Origin: Fluoribacter gormanii
GTDB lineage: Bacteria > Pseudomonadota > Gammaproteobacteria > Legionellales > Legionellaceae
DNA: 64,000 nucleotides
Assembly: GCF_900156395.1 (NCBI RefSeq)
Contig: NZ_FTNL01000017.1
Coordinates: 1 to 64,000 of the forward strand
Direction of reading: 5' to 3'
In this document: in pieces, positions 9,195 through 18,997 of the stretch
Layout of the letters: the number at the start of each line of letters is the position of its first letter
Position numbering within the stretch: position 1 is the first letter of the stretch
Notes under the pieces: generated by a model
What the model saw: only the letters and a program-made list of their open reading frames with translations
Database searches by the model: none
Told to the model about the DNA's origin: nothing
Position numbers and translations under genes: made by a program

Positions 9195-10143
9195 CTATTG
9201 CTCCCATAGCCATAAATTTTTGATATCGATTTTCGACCAACTGATCTAAAGATAATTTCTTTAAAGTACGTAATTCGCTCACTAAAATATCCTTTAATCG
9301 TGCGGCCATCTCATCGACATTACGATGAGCACCACCTAATGGTTCAGGGACTATCATATCAATTAACTTATTTTCCAGAATTTTATCTGCAGTGATCCTC
9401 ATCGCACGTGCTGCTTCACTTGCTTTGGATGCATCTTTCCAAAGAATTGAAGCACACCCTTCAGGGGAAATTACTGAGTAAATACCAAACTGGAGCATTA
9501 ATATACGATCACCAACCCCAATTGCTAATGCACCTCCAGATCCTGCTTCGCCAGTTACCACACAGATAATTGGCGTTTTAAGACGTGACATCACAAAAAG
9601 ATTTCGAGCGATCGCTTCAGATTGATTGCGTTCCTCAGCACCAATCCCAGGATATGCTCCAGCTGTATCAATAAATGTAAAAACAGGCAATTTGAATTTT
9701 TCAGCCATATTCATCAAACGTAAGGCTTTTCGATACTCCTCTGGGCGAGCCATACCAAAATTACGGTATACTTTTTCTTTAGTTCGTTTACCTTTCTGAT
9801 GGCCAAGTACCATCACAGGCTCACCATTCAAACGCGCCAAGCCGCCAATAATTGCAGGGGCTGAAGAACAACTTCTGTCGCCGTGCAGTTCCTGGAAGTC
9901 TGTAAAAATACGTTCAATATAATCTGTCGTTTGTGGTCTAAGCGGATGCCTTGCCATTTGTGCAACTTGCCAAGGTTCCAGGTTTGAAAAAACTTGTGAG
10001 GTTAGTTCAGAACATTTTGCTTGAAGTCGCGCTATTTCATCACTTAAATTCACTTCGTTATCATGACCTATCATGCGAAGTGCTTCAATTTTTTGATTCA
10101 ACTCTTCGATGGGTTGCTCAAAATCCAAAAATTGTCGGCTCAT
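9190..10143 (-). CDS. accA: acetyl-CoA carboxylase carboxyltransferase subunit alpha
   Basis: A 317-residue protein, the normal AccA length. AccA and AccD form the carboxyltransferase that moves CO2 from biotin-BCCP to acetyl-CoA in the first committed step of fatty-acid synthesis. Characteristic segments are [15 protein letters not shown]-like [22 protein letters not shown]-like [27 protein letters not shown] and a glycine-rich [15 protein letters not shown]. The stop codon overlaps the proposed tilS start. The biotin ligase gene birA lies nearby on the other strand. Confidence 0.97.
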   Translation of the reverse strand: MSRQFLDFEQPIEELNQKIEALRMIGHDNEVNLSDEIARLQAKCSELTSQVFSNLEPWQVAQMARHPLRPQTTDYIERIFTDFQELHGDRSCSSAPAIIGGLARLNGEPVMVLGHQKGKRTKEKVYRNFGMARPEEYRKALRLMNMAEKFKLPVFTFIDTAGAYPGIGAEERNQSEAIARNLFVMSRLKTPIICVVTGEAGSGGALAIGVGDRILMLQFGIYSVISPEGCASILWKDASKASEAARAMRITADKILENKLIDMIVPEPLGGAHRNVDEMAARLKDILVSELRTLKKLSLDQLVENRYQKFMAMGAID

Positions 10144-10222
10144 TGAATACTCTTTGGTGAATTAAATATCATGGTATATGATAACCTTAACCGACAATTG
10201 ATGCCAGATTCAAACAAAGCAT

Positions 10223-10960
10223 ATGATCATTACTGGATTCAACCCTTTAAATACAGAAAACTGCGTCTTAAACGAAGCTCGAATTGATCTTTGGCAATTT
10301 TCTTTAGCACATGAATTTAAAAATGCATACGAACTCTTAAATCGTGACGAGCAAGCGCGTGCAGAACGATTTTATTTCAGCAGACACAAACGCCGCTTCT
10401 CTACTGCGAGAGCAACTATGAGAGTTATCCTGGCAAATTATCTAAATACGTCAGCAGACCAACTGGAATTTACCTATAATGCTCATGGCAAGCCTGAAGT
10501 CATTAATGCAACAAAGCTGCAATTTAATATCAGTCATACCGGTGATTTGGCGCTACTTGCAGTAGGAAAAAACTTTCCCATGGGAGTAGACATCGAAAAA
10601 TACTCCGCTCGACCTTATGAAGGGATTGCGAAAAATTTATTTTCTAATCAGGAATATGAAGAATTTATTAAAGTACCTCTTGCTCTAAAACCTGCTATTT
10701 TCTTTCATGTTTGGGCGCAAAAAGAAGCCTTTATTAAAGCTTGCGGCTTAGGCCTTTCGTACCCGACCAAACATTTTAGTGTTCCCATATCCATGCCAAC
10801 CAAGCAATTGGTGAATGATCCATTGCATAACATGACCTGGCAATTACGCTCTTTCATGCCTGAAATAGCGTGCAGTGGCGCGTTATGCCATCATCCTACT
10901 GTAAGGGAGATAAGACATGGATTTATTCATCTAGAGCAAAATAACAACTTGATTTTTTAG
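10223..10960 (+). CDS. 4'-phosphopantetheinyl transferase, Sfp type
   Basis: A 245-residue enzyme that transfers the phosphopantetheine arm of CoA to a carrier protein. The family motifs are present: FNISHTGDLALLAV, MGVDIEKYS (Mg-binding Asp and Glu) and WAQKEAFIKACGLGL (the W-KEA-K helix). Full length and two-lobed architecture point to the Sfp/Gsp class rather than AcpS, so targets may be carrier domains of polyketide or nonribosomal enzymes, or the fatty-acid carrier. It is 10 bp upstream of birA on the same strand, so the two are probably co-transcribed, both handling cofactor attachment to proteins. Confidence 0.9.
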   Translation: MIITGFNPLNTENCVLNEARIDLWQFSLAHEFKNAYELLNRDEQARAERFYFSRHKRRFSTARATMRVILANYLNTSADQLEFTYNAHGKPEVINATKLQFNISHTGDLALLAVGKNFPMGVDIEKYSARPYEGIAKNLFSNQEYEEFIKVPLALKPAIFFHVWAQKEAFIKACGLGLSYPTKHFSVPISMPTKQLVNDPLHNMTWQLRSFMPEIACSGALCHHPTVREIRHGFIHLEQNNNLIF

Positions 10961-10970
10961 GTTTACATCA

Positions 10971-11954
10971 ATGCACTTCACTTCTTCACAACTCATATTA
11001 TTACAGTTACTTGGTGATGGGGGCTGCCATAGTGGTTCTGAATTAGGAGCAGCTATAGGTATAACGCGCTCAGCAATATGGAAGCAAATTAATCAATTAA
11101 TTGATTCAGGGATCCCTGTCAAAAGGATAAGACATCAAGGGTATCAGCTACCTAACCCACTGATTTTATTAAATAAAGAAAAAATTATGGGGCATCTCCC
11201 GTTGCAAACACAATTGGCTCCATTCAATATGCATGTTGTTACCTCCATTGACTCTACAAATCGCTATCTCAAAGAGTTGCCTCCTTCAAATACTGTGGAT
11301 ATTTGTTGCGCTGAGATTCAAACCCAGGGGAGAGGTCGATTTGGCCGCCACTGGCACTCACCATTTGGTGAAAATATTTATTGCTCGAGTCGTTGGAATC
11401 TAAACTACGATTTTACCAAACTTTCAGGATTAAGCTTAGTAACCAGTTTGGCCATTTTGGCGACGCTGAATGAATTAGATATATCACCCAATATCAAAAT
11501 TAAATGGCCAAATGATATTTTGTGGAATCACAAAAAATTATGCGGTAGTTTGATTGAAATATTGGCTGAATCGAACGGCAATATTCAAGTCATCATAGGT
11601 ATTGGCTTGAATGTCAATACCGATACTCAAAACCACCCTCTTCCAGATAAACCCTGGTGCTCATTATATGAAATAACCAAACAATATTTTGATCGTAATG
11701 TACTTATTGCAAAGTTGATTATCAATTTAGAGCGCTATTTAACCAAATTTATACATCAAGACCTAAGCTCCTTTCTGGATGAATGGAATAAATCGGATTA
11801 TCTATTTGGAAAAAAAATTAATGTAACTCAATCTTTAGATACTCTATCTGGAGTTGCTTGTGGAATTAATCAGCTAGGACAATTAATACTTCAAGATAAG
11901 TCTGGAACAAAACATTTTCTCTCATCAGGAGATACATCGCTTCATGAAAAATGA
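10971..11954 (+). CDS. birA: bifunctional biotin ligase / biotin operon repressor BirA
   Basis: A 327-residue protein. An N-terminal winged helix-turn-helix (about residues 5-60, with TRSAIWKQINQL) precedes the biotin protein ligase domain. The ligase carries the biotinyl-AMP loop GRGRFGRHW, KWPNDILW and a GIGLNVN segment, then a small C-terminal SH3-like domain. BirA attaches biotin to AccB. The presence of the DNA-binding domain suggests that it also represses biotin genes, though no bio operon is in this window. It follows the PPTase gene closely. Confidence 0.95.
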   Translation: MHFTSSQLILLQLLGDGGCHSGSELGAAIGITRSAIWKQINQLIDSGIPVKRIRHQGYQLPNPLILLNKEKIMGHLPLQTQLAPFNMHVVTSIDSTNRYLKELPPSNTVDICCAEIQTQGRGRFGRHWHSPFGENIYCSSRWNLNYDFTKLSGLSLVTSLAILATLNELDISPNIKIKWPNDILWNHKKLCGSLIEILAESNGNIQVIIGIGLNVNTDTQNHPLPDKPWCSLYEITKQYFDRNVLIAKLIINLERYLTKFIHQDLSSFLDEWNKSDYLFGKKINVTQSLDTLSGVACGINQLGQLILQDKSGTKHFLSSGDTSLHEK

Positions 11955-12000
11955 TAAGGAGTTACAATAAAGAAATTAAATATAAATTAAAGGGTTCGTC

Positions 12001-12022
12001 CCGAGCATTTTTATGTGCTCGG
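12001..12022. terminator. bidirectional hairpin between birA and csrA
   Basis: CCGAGCA (12001-12007) and TGCTCGG (12016-12022) form a perfect 7-bp stem with an 8-nt T-rich loop. It sits between the convergent ends of birA and csrA. On the minus strand a T-rich stretch follows within 10-25 bp. Confidence 0.5.
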
Positions 12023-12048
12023 AACTGGATGAACTGCGAGGAAATCGA

Positions 12049-12243
12049 TTATACTGCTTCTTCAGACTCGTCTGATTGTTTTTCTTGTTGTATGCGCAAA
12101 TAAATTTCTTCACGATGGACAGATACATCTTTAGGTGCATTAATACCTAGGCGAACTTGGTTACCTTTTACACCTAGCACGGTAATATTAACATCATCAC
12201 CAATAATTAAGGTTTCACCGATACGCCGAGTCAAAATTAACAT
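12049..12243 (-). CDS. csrA: carbon storage regulator CsrA
   Basis: A 64-residue protein almost identical, as far as I recall, to L. pneumophila CsrA, which is also 64 residues. It begins [12 protein letters not shown] and has the RNA-contacting [11 protein letters not shown] and HREEIYLRI segments. CsrA binds GGA motifs in mRNA leaders and is the central brake on the Legionella transmissive phase, relieved by the LetAS-RsmYZ system. AGGGAG lies about 6 bp before the ATG. The leader contains a further GGAGG, which could serve autoregulation. Confidence 0.98.
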   Translation of the reverse strand: MLILTRRIGETLIIGDDVNITVLGVKGNQVRLGINAPKDVSVHREEIYLRIQQEKQSDESEEAV

Positions 12244-12670
12244 AAAAATCTCCCTAACAAAGCAGCTACCTATTCCTCCACAGAACGCTATCCATGGTGT
12301 TCTTGATAGCCAAAAAAACGACTAAAAACAAAATAAATATTTGTTATACGAATTTAATTTTACACTGTGATTATTAACAGAGTATTAAGAAAACGGTTAA
12401 ATTATCTCTTTTTATGCAATTTCATGCAAAAAAATTTTAATCGGCTTCGTCTAAAAGCTTTAATATCACCAAATTATCCATAAATTGCGCAGCAACTATG
12501 AACTTATCTGTTCATGTACTATTTTTGGAAAAACATATGAAAATATAACCCCAAAATAAATATTAGTAAGTCAAAAAAAATGAATTAGTTAATTTTTCCT
12601 TGATCACCAGTCGCAAATTTCCTTCATTTAGAGATATACTTACCAAACCTTATTAAACAGGAAATTATGC
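12244..12670. other. csrA upstream region, no gene seen
   Basis: A 427-bp AT-rich divergent spacer. On the minus strand the csrA leader carries GGGAG (12250-12254) and TGGAGGAAT (complement of 12272-12280), plus a weak CTATC/GATAG dyad around 12288-12312. TATAAC (read on the minus strand near 12345) could be a csrA -10 box. No open reading frame or tRNA-like fold stands out. Confidence 0.4.
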
Positions 12671-13489
12671 ATGTCCTTGAAGGCCATGTACAACAACATC
12701 GCTGAAAACTATGCAACGGCTAATCGTTTTGGAGCAATTAGCCAGAGTCATCAAGTAGCAATTGAGCAAATGAAGCGTTTTTATTTGGGAATGAAACCTC
12801 ATTATAAAATTCTTGATTTGGGGGTTGGCGATGGCGCATTCCTAAAAAAACTACAACAAGTTATGCCGCAGGCAGAATTCACAGGAATTGATGTTTCTAC
12901 AGAGATGTTGAAACATGCCCGTGAAACATTACCCCTGATCACCATAGAGGGTAGCGCAGCACAAGCAAGCAAATTCTTACCCCCGCATAGTCAAGATTTA
13001 ATTCTGGCTCACTTTATTAACGCTTATATTCCGATTAAAGTTTTATTTCATGAGGCCAAATTACTGACGCGAGCAAATGGTCATTTTTCTATGATTACTA
13101 CAACGTATGATTCATTTCCAGTCGCTCAACAGCGGTTAGCCGAATTTATTACAGAAGACTCAATTTTAAGTAGTGTTGTCGGCCATTATTACAAATCGAT
13201 TGTAAAAAATACTACCGTTGCTGCGAATAATAATGAATTGATGCAGGCATTCACACAACATCAATTTGAAGTCATTGCGCATCAACGCTTAGAAATACCA
13301 ATCACTCTAAATACTATTGATGAGTTGGCCCTTTTCGGTATTGAAGGAACCTGGTTTCTCAATAGTTTATCTATTAGAATGCTGCCAAAAGTATTTTTAA
13401 TTCAACGACTTAAACGCCTTTTTAGCAAAATATTTACTTTTCCCTATCATGATACTCACATAATTGATGTTGTTCTTGCCAGAAAATGA
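12671..13489 (+). CDS. class I SAM-dependent methyltransferase
   Basis: A 272-residue protein with a Rossmann methyltransferase core. Motif I is ILDLGVGDGAFL (about residues 47-58), followed by an acidic motif II (FTGIDVS) and a motif IV-like LILAHFINAYI. The closest pattern is the UbiE/BioC type of small-molecule methyltransferase, with a basic, hydrophobic C-terminus. The substrate cannot be told. AGGAAA precedes the start. It is followed within 40 bp by a peptide transporter, so the pair may be an operon. Confidence 0.75.
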   Translation: MSLKAMYNNIAENYATANRFGAISQSHQVAIEQMKRFYLGMKPHYKILDLGVGDGAFLKKLQQVMPQAEFTGIDVSTEMLKHARETLPLITIEGSAAQASKFLPPHSQDLILAHFINAYIPIKVLFHEAKLLTRANGHFSMITTTYDSFPVAQQRLAEFITEDSILSSVVGHYYKSIVKNTTVAANNNELMQAFTQHQFEVIAHQRLEIPITLNTIDELALFGIEGTWFLNSLSIRMLPKVFLIQRLKRLFSKIFTFPYHDTHIIDVVLARK

Positions 13490-13527
13490 TAATCTGGTAA
13501 TTATCTTTGGGTAGTGAGGTAGGAAAA

Positions 13528-15030
13528 ATGATTTCTCAAGAAGTGAAGAATTATTTACCTGAATTGGCTCTCCGACAAAAACAAGCCAATAACATCATAT
13601 TTATTACCTTCTGGAGCCAATTCTCTGTATATGCACTAAACACCATATTGGTTTTATTTTTAACACGCCCTGTATGGTCTCAAGGTTTAGGATATAGCCA
13701 GGCCAAAGCATATGCTTTTATTGGAGTAGCTCATGCAATGGGGTATTTAATGCCCATGTTAGGTGGGTATATGGCTGATACTGTAGTGGGGATCAGAAGA
13801 TCCATACTTATTGGAAGTATTCTATTAGCCTGTGCTTATTTGCTCGTCATGATTAGCGGATACACCGTAAATTCTCTGGGAGATACTTTTTTTATTGCTG
13901 CTTATGCATTTATTCCTGCCACCAACTCTCTTTTGATGGGAACCTCTTCAAGCATGGTATCGCATATATATTCGGATGATGCCGTCAAAGCAAAATCAGC
14001 CATGACGTACTATTACATAGCAATTAATGTGGGTGCATTATTAGCTACTTTAATTGCTCCAGTACTCTTTGAAAGCCGTTATGGCCCTCTTTCTATTCTT
14101 ACCTTGACCTTTGTCGGCAAATCAATTGCCGCTTTAAATTTTGCAAAGCGCTATTCCATTTATGAAAATGTCATTTGGGGTAAAGATCAATCTAAATTAT
14201 CCAAATCAGGTATATTTCGTTTGATTGCTTATATAGTGACTATTTATACACTGACTTTATTTGCTTACTCTCATGTTTACATTGCCAGCACGATCATCGC
14301 CACAGGGTGTGGTATAGGAATTGTATGGTTTTTAAGAAAAACGCTCACACTTAAAGGTCTTGTACGTGACAAACAAATGGTCGCTTTACTGCTCATCGTA
14401 GAGGCCGTAGTTTTTTTTGTTATCTACAACCAAATGAATAGCACATTAATTTTATTTGCTGAAAATAATTCCGACCATAATTTGTTTGGATTAACTGTGT
14501 CACCAGCTCATTATCAAATATTGAATCCATTACTTATTTTAGCTATTGGCAGCCAATTACCGCGTTTCTATAAAATATTTCCACACTTTACCATCCCCTA
14601 TCAATTTGCCGCCGGTACTGCGCTTGCAGGTATTGCTCTTTTAATGATGTCATTTGCTGCTACGACTACTACCACCGGGATAATTAATGGCAACTATATT
14701 GCTTTAACCTATATACTCATTTCTATTGCCGAATTATGGGTCAGTGCGATTGGTTTAAGTATGGTAGGTCTATATTGTGATAAAACCTCAATTGCCTTTG
14801 CTATGGGGGTATGGTATCTCGCCAGTTCGTTAGCACATGCCATCTCCGGAAGAATTGCTGCTTGGGTTGCAATTCCAAATACAATTCATTCTCCCATAGA
14901 AAGTCTGCCTTATTACCAAAACTATTATTTTGTTCTAGGGGTCTGTGCTATGAGTTTAGGTATTGTCATGTATCTTTTCGCCTATATTTTACAAAAAATA
15001 ATGAAAAAAAGAGGCGTTATTTTAGGCTAA
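13528..15030 (+). CDS. POT-family proton-coupled oligopeptide transporter
   Basis: A 500-residue, about 12-14-helix major facilitator of the POT/PTR2 family. The signature GGYMADTVVGIRRSI lies in helices 2-3, and a second family segment occurs around AMTYYYIAINVGAL. These transporters import di- and tripeptides with protons, which suits an organism feeding on amino acids and peptides. A TTG seven codons earlier is in frame, but the ATG at 13528 has GAGGTAGGA directly upstream and was chosen. It follows the methyltransferase gene by 38 bp. Confidence 0.85.
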   Translation: MISQEVKNYLPELALRQKQANNIIFITFWSQFSVYALNTILVLFLTRPVWSQGLGYSQAKAYAFIGVAHAMGYLMPMLGGYMADTVVGIRRSILIGSILLACAYLLVMISGYTVNSLGDTFFIAAYAFIPATNSLLMGTSSSMVSHIYSDDAVKAKSAMTYYYIAINVGALLATLIAPVLFESRYGPLSILTLTFVGKSIAALNFAKRYSIYENVIWGKDQSKLSKSGIFRLIAYIVTIYTLTLFAYSHVYIASTIIATGCGIGIVWFLRKTLTLKGLVRDKQMVALLLIVEAVVFFVIYNQMNSTLILFAENNSDHNLFGLTVSPAHYQILNPLLILAIGSQLPRFYKIFPHFTIPYQFAAGTALAGIALLMMSFAATTTTTGIINGNYIALTYILISIAELWVSAIGLSMVGLYCDKTSIAFAMGVWYLASSLAHAISGRIAAWVAIPNTIHSPIESLPYYQNYYFVLGVCAMSLGIVMYLFAYILQKIMKKRGVILG

Positions 15031-15212
15031 ATTTCAAAAGTTACTGACACAGTAGCAGCTGAAAACAAACTCAAACACCCTAATAATAAGAAAAATGGAG
15101 CACTTATAGCCAAGTAATTACTGATAAATTAGTCAGTCTTCTACAGAGAAATACATTTTTCAGTACTCAGAACGATTATCCATAAGGCCAGCAGGTGCAG
15201 CAAAATTGAAAA

Positions 15213-16628
15213 TTATAATTTGAGAAAGCGCGTCAAAGGCACTTTTGGATCATAATCTGTGAGGCCTCGCTCATGATAGAATATACCGGCAGCTAATTCT
15301 TCATAAAGGCTGATAACACTAAATAACTGTTCTAACTTGCTTATGGTTAATCTGTAATCTTGTTGGTTTATTTCTATTCTACTATATAACAAATCATTAT
15401 GACTTATAAGCCCCTTACGATAGAGATCCTGTTGTAGTTGATATCTTTTCCTCAATGAAATTAAAGAAAGAGAATCTTCATGGTATTTGGCCATAAGCTT
15501 TTGATTGGCAGCGATACTATTTGCAATCAGACGTAATGCATTTTGTATGATTTTGTTGTATTCCGCCAAACTTCTATTAAAAGTCGCCTTACTTGTGATA
15601 ATTTGTCCAAATATAGAGGGAGATAAGTTAAATGTTGCATACATATCACCATAAGGTGCTGAATGCGTAGGACTCTTAAATGTGCCATTTAAGCTCGCTT
15701 TCCCCCAAAAATAATCTAGGGTTAGGGCTGGAAGGAGTTGAGATTCTGCAACATTTATCCCGCTACATGCTGCAAGAAGAGACGTTAAAGCCACCATTAC
15801 ATCTGGACGTCTTAGCATTACTTGAGTATTAATCTTATTTAGTGGTACTGCCTTACTTGGTAAGTTAATAAATAATTGGCTTGACTTTATCTTTCCTGGA
15901 GGCTGATTAATTAAGTAACGTAAGGCATTCTCACTTGCGATAATATTATTTTGTACTTGTTTTTGCTGTCCTAGAATGCTTTGTAATTGACTTGTTAAAG
16001 TTAATAATTGCAGATTATTTGCTAATCCTTGTTTCTTTGCTATTTCTAACGATGCTAAAAGCTCTTTATAATCCTGTTCAATTTGCTTAAGTAGTGTCAA
16101 TTGATGATTCCATGCGAGTAGAGAAAAATAGCTACTTATAACTTCTCCAATAACCGTCAAACGCACACCAAGATAATATGCTTTAGCGCGTTGCAAGACA
16201 AATTCCGCTTTTTTTTGCTGAAAATAAAGAGCAACAAAATTTTGGTAATAGCTGGGTAGAACACCATAAAACACTCCCGGGTTGCCTAAAGCAGGATCTT
16301 GGGAGAAACCCATTAAAATATTCAGACCCGGCAGCCAATTTAAACGAATCGTTTGCAGCTCAGTATGGGCAACGTGAATCGATCGTTTGGCTATCACTAC
16401 ATTATTATTGTAAAGAAGTGCTTTATCTACAAGTTGATTGAGAAGAGGGGATTTAAAATCTTGCCACCAAGCTTGATAAGGAAGCTGATTTAATGCATGA
16501 TGATTGCTTGAGTCTTTCAGATAATCAGGAATAGGAATCGATGTAAGACGTGAATTTTTTGTGCTTGGCATGCATGCAACCAGCGCACTTGTCATGACTA
16601 AAATAATTAGTGTGGCGGTGCTGCGCAA
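15213..16628 (-). CDS. outer-membrane efflux lipoprotein (OprM/NodT type)
   Basis: A 471-residue TolC-fold channel. The N-terminus has a hydrophobic segment ending in the lipobox LVAC (Cys19), then the WWxxFxxPxLxxLV segment typical of NodT-type outer-membrane factors, and two long coiled-coil repeats. The conserved LRRPDV motif is present as MLRRPDVM. It is divergent from the membrane fusion protein and FUSC-like genes only 41 bp away, so the three probably form one tripartite pump. The start is a TTG with GGAAA about 8 bp upstream; the first ATG in frame would destroy the signal peptide. Confidence 0.85.
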   Translation of the reverse strand: MRSTATLIILVMTSALVACMPSTKNSRLTSIPIPDYLKDSSNHHALNQLPYQAWWQDFKSPLLNQLVDKALLYNNNVVIAKRSIHVAHTELQTIRLNWLPGLNILMGFSQDPALGNPGVFYGVLPSYYQNFVALYFQQKKAEFVLQRAKAYYLGVRLTVIGEVISSYFSLLAWNHQLTLLKQIEQDYKELLASLEIAKKQGLANNLQLLTLTSQLQSILGQQKQVQNNIIASENALRYLINQPPGKIKSSQLFINLPSKAVPLNKINTQVMLRRPDVMVALTSLLAACSGINVAESQLLPALTLDYFWGKASLNGTFKSPTHSAPYGDMYATFNLSPSIFGQIITSKATFNRSLAEYNKIIQNALRLIANSIAANQKLMAKYHEDSLSLISLRKRYQLQQDLYRKGLISHNDLLYSRIEINQQDYRLTISKLEQLFSVISLYEELAAGIFYHERGLTDYDPKVPLTRFLKL

Positions 16629-16669
16629 TTAAACGATTTCCATAAAAATAATATGACTGACATTAAAAA

Positions 16670-17665
16670 ATGGTAACACAAAAAATTCGAAAGTTAAAAC
16701 CTTATACAGTTGTGTTTTCCTTAGCCTTACTTGCAGTTTTATATTACTTTTTTTCCTTTTTAATTCCGTTTACTAATAATGCATTTGTTGTTGCAAATAT
16801 TCGTCCCGTAGCTGCTATTGTCAGTGGATACATTACTGATTTATACGTTAGAAATGAGCAATATGTCCATAAGGGACAGCCTTTGTTTACCGTTTTCCAA
16901 GAACCTTATAAGCTCATTTATAACAGGCTAGTTGAGGAGACTTTTACGGCAAAGGAGGATCTTCAAAGCTTGGAATATCAACTACAAAAAGATAAGCAAT
17001 TACTCATACAATACCAACAAGAATATAATAGAATTCACCTAAATTATCTTCGAAATAGGGCTGTTTTAAAATCTGGAGCAATATCTGAAATTAATGTTAA
17101 GGATTTGCAATATGAAGATCGTGGCAGTTTGGCCAAAGTGAACATGCAAAAACAACAAATAAGTTTAGATGAAAGAAATATTCAGAGCATACAACACAAA
17201 ATCAAATCGTTAATTTATAAAACACGTTATGCCAAGGTTAACTTAGAACACACTACAGTTTATGCACAAAGTAATGGTCGCATTCAAAATATGTATCTAT
17301 CTTTGGGCACCCCCATTGAAATTAATAAACCTATCTTTTCTTTTGTTGATACGGATGATTTTTTCATTCAAGCCAATTTCACTGAGCTCGATTTACGGAT
17401 GGTAAAAACGGGAGCCAAAGTCTATATTATTCCTCGAATGTACTTTGCAACGAAATTGTACCATGGAACAGTAGTATCAAGGGCTTGGGCTGCTAACCGT
17501 CAAATTACAAACCCCAAGACGCAGCTACAAACTGTAACCAATGATACTAATAATTGGTTACTTCTGCCTCAGCGTTTTCCAGTGCAGATTAAGATCGATG
17601 ATTATGACTCCAAGCGTTATCCGCTGCCTGTTGGAGCAACATGTTATGTGATTATTAAGGTATAA
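16670..17665 (+). CDS. HlyD/EmrA-family membrane fusion protein
   Basis: A 331-residue periplasmic adaptor. One N-terminal membrane helix (about residues 14-32) is followed by a biotinyl-lipoyl half (PVAAIVSGYITDLYVRN), a coiled-coil hairpin (about residues 88-190), the second lipoyl half (TTVYAQSNGRI) and a beta-barrel. It resembles EmrA and AaeA adaptors. The start of the FUSC-like gene lies 7 bp after its stop, which points to an AaeAB-like pump together with the divergent outer-membrane lipoprotein. Confidence 0.85.
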   Translation: MVTQKIRKLKPYTVVFSLALLAVLYYFFSFLIPFTNNAFVVANIRPVAAIVSGYITDLYVRNEQYVHKGQPLFTVFQEPYKLIYNRLVEETFTAKEDLQSLEYQLQKDKQLLIQYQQEYNRIHLNYLRNRAVLKSGAISEINVKDLQYEDRGSLAKVNMQKQQISLDERNIQSIQHKIKSLIYKTRYAKVNLEHTTVYAQSNGRIQNMYLSLGTPIEINKPIFSFVDTDDFFIQANFTELDLRMVKTGAKVYIIPRMYFATKLYHGTVVSRAWAANRQITNPKTQLQTVTNDTNNWLLLPQRFPVQIKIDDYDSKRYPLPVGATCYVIIKV

Positions 17666-17672
17666 TTTTCTT

Positions 17673-18668
17673 ATGGAAGTAACATCCGAAAAAACAATAA
17701 TGGCTGCACGTATGGCCATCAGCATGGTTATCGCTTTAATTATTACGACATATTTCAATATAGTTGAGCCAACCTGGGTTTATATTTCTTTATTTATCGT
17801 TTTGTTTGAGCAACATACTATTGGGGCTTCGTTGACTCGATGTTCAATGCGAGCCATCGCAACCATTAGTAGCGCATTATATAGCCTGATTATTATTTTA
17901 CTTTTTCATAATGCTTATCTTATGAATCTTATTGGATTCATTATTGGAATCTTTTTATATACCTATTTATTTTTAGGAACTAAAAAAAGTTATATTGGTA
18001 TTTTAGGTACCGTAACTCTTGCCATTTGCCTTATGAACTATAATAATTTTACCTATGTGTTTATGCGACCTACAAATGTTATTATTGGTATATTAATCGG
18101 CATTTTTACATTACGTTTTTTTTTCCCAACTCGCGCAACTAAAGTTCTCATTTTAGAAATACAAAAATTTTTAACTGAATATGCAACTTTATCTGTTTAC
18201 CTGGCAAACTTGGATAATTCAAAAACAGATTTACGCCAATATTTAGAACAATGTGAATCCAATATCGCAGCACTTATCCTGCGTTTTCAAACATTAATTA
18301 ATGAAGCACGAGTCGAAATTGGAAAGGACTCTCAATATACGCAAGCTGCAGCGGATATTCTACAATCACTCCGCCATATTTTCCGTTATTATGCATCAAT
18401 AATCGCATTAATCCTTTATGAAGAGGTTAAAATCAATAAGCAAGATGGAGAGAGCCTTGTTTTTTTAAGTACTACTTTAAACGAGTTAAAAGAAAATCTT
18501 TCTCAATTAAAACGTAAGCGTAAATTAATGGCTATTGAGGATATGGGCTCAAAAGAAGATAAAAATTTGTTATCTTTGATGCTTAATTTGCTTATGATGG
18601 AGTGTAGCTCTTTGCAAATTAAGATTTATAAATTAATACGGATGACTAAAATAGTAAAGTTAGAATAA
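17673..18668 (+). CDS. half-size FUSC/AaeB-like efflux transporter
   Basis: A 331-residue protein with about six membrane helices (residues 10-155) followed by a helical cytoplasmic domain. This matches one half of the aromatic-acid exporter / fusaric acid resistance family, whose members (AaeB, FusC) are usually about 650-700 residues with two such halves. Here only one half exists, so it probably works as a homodimer. It follows its adaptor gene by 7 bp. A likely role is efflux of aromatic acids or similar hydrophobic compounds; the substrate is inference from the family. Confidence 0.7.
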   Translation: MEVTSEKTIMAARMAISMVIALIITTYFNIVEPTWVYISLFIVLFEQHTIGASLTRCSMRAIATISSALYSLIIILLFHNAYLMNLIGFIIGIFLYTYLFLGTKKSYIGILGTVTLAICLMNYNNFTYVFMRPTNVIIGILIGIFTLRFFFPTRATKVLILEIQKFLTEYATLSVYLANLDNSKTDLRQYLEQCESNIAALILRFQTLINEARVEIGKDSQYTQAAADILQSLRHIFRYYASIIALILYEEVKINKQDGESLVFLSTTLNELKENLSQLKRKRKLMAIEDMGSKEDKNLLSLMLNLLMMECSSLQIKIYKLIRMTKIVKLE

Positions 18669-18997
18669 GATATTTGCTTGCCCCCTATTGTTCAATTGCT
18701 TAGTATGAGAGAGGAATGAGGCAACTTGGAATGTGTGTATTTCAAAATCAAAACTAACAAGTGAATACTCATCAATGATAATTACATGTTCTGTAGTTTA
18801 TTACTATCATAGAATAGAATGCGCTCGAGGAAAGTACGCTTGTAAGATGTTCACTTTGATTAATTAAAGCAATCGAAACGATCGCCCTCCTTTGCTGACA
18901 TATATTTTTTTGTTCTTAATTTAAAAATATAGAGATGTACTTGCTTGTTAAGTAGGTAATTCGTACCATGCAATTTTTTAACTAGAGTACATTTCTC
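18669..18997. other. AT-rich spacer before the 505-aa orphan
   Basis: A 329-bp spacer with no credible reading frame. It must hold the promoter of the following orphan gene. CTTAAT-like half sites occur (for example near 18916), but no pair matching the PmrA box consensus is seen. Confidence 0.35.
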
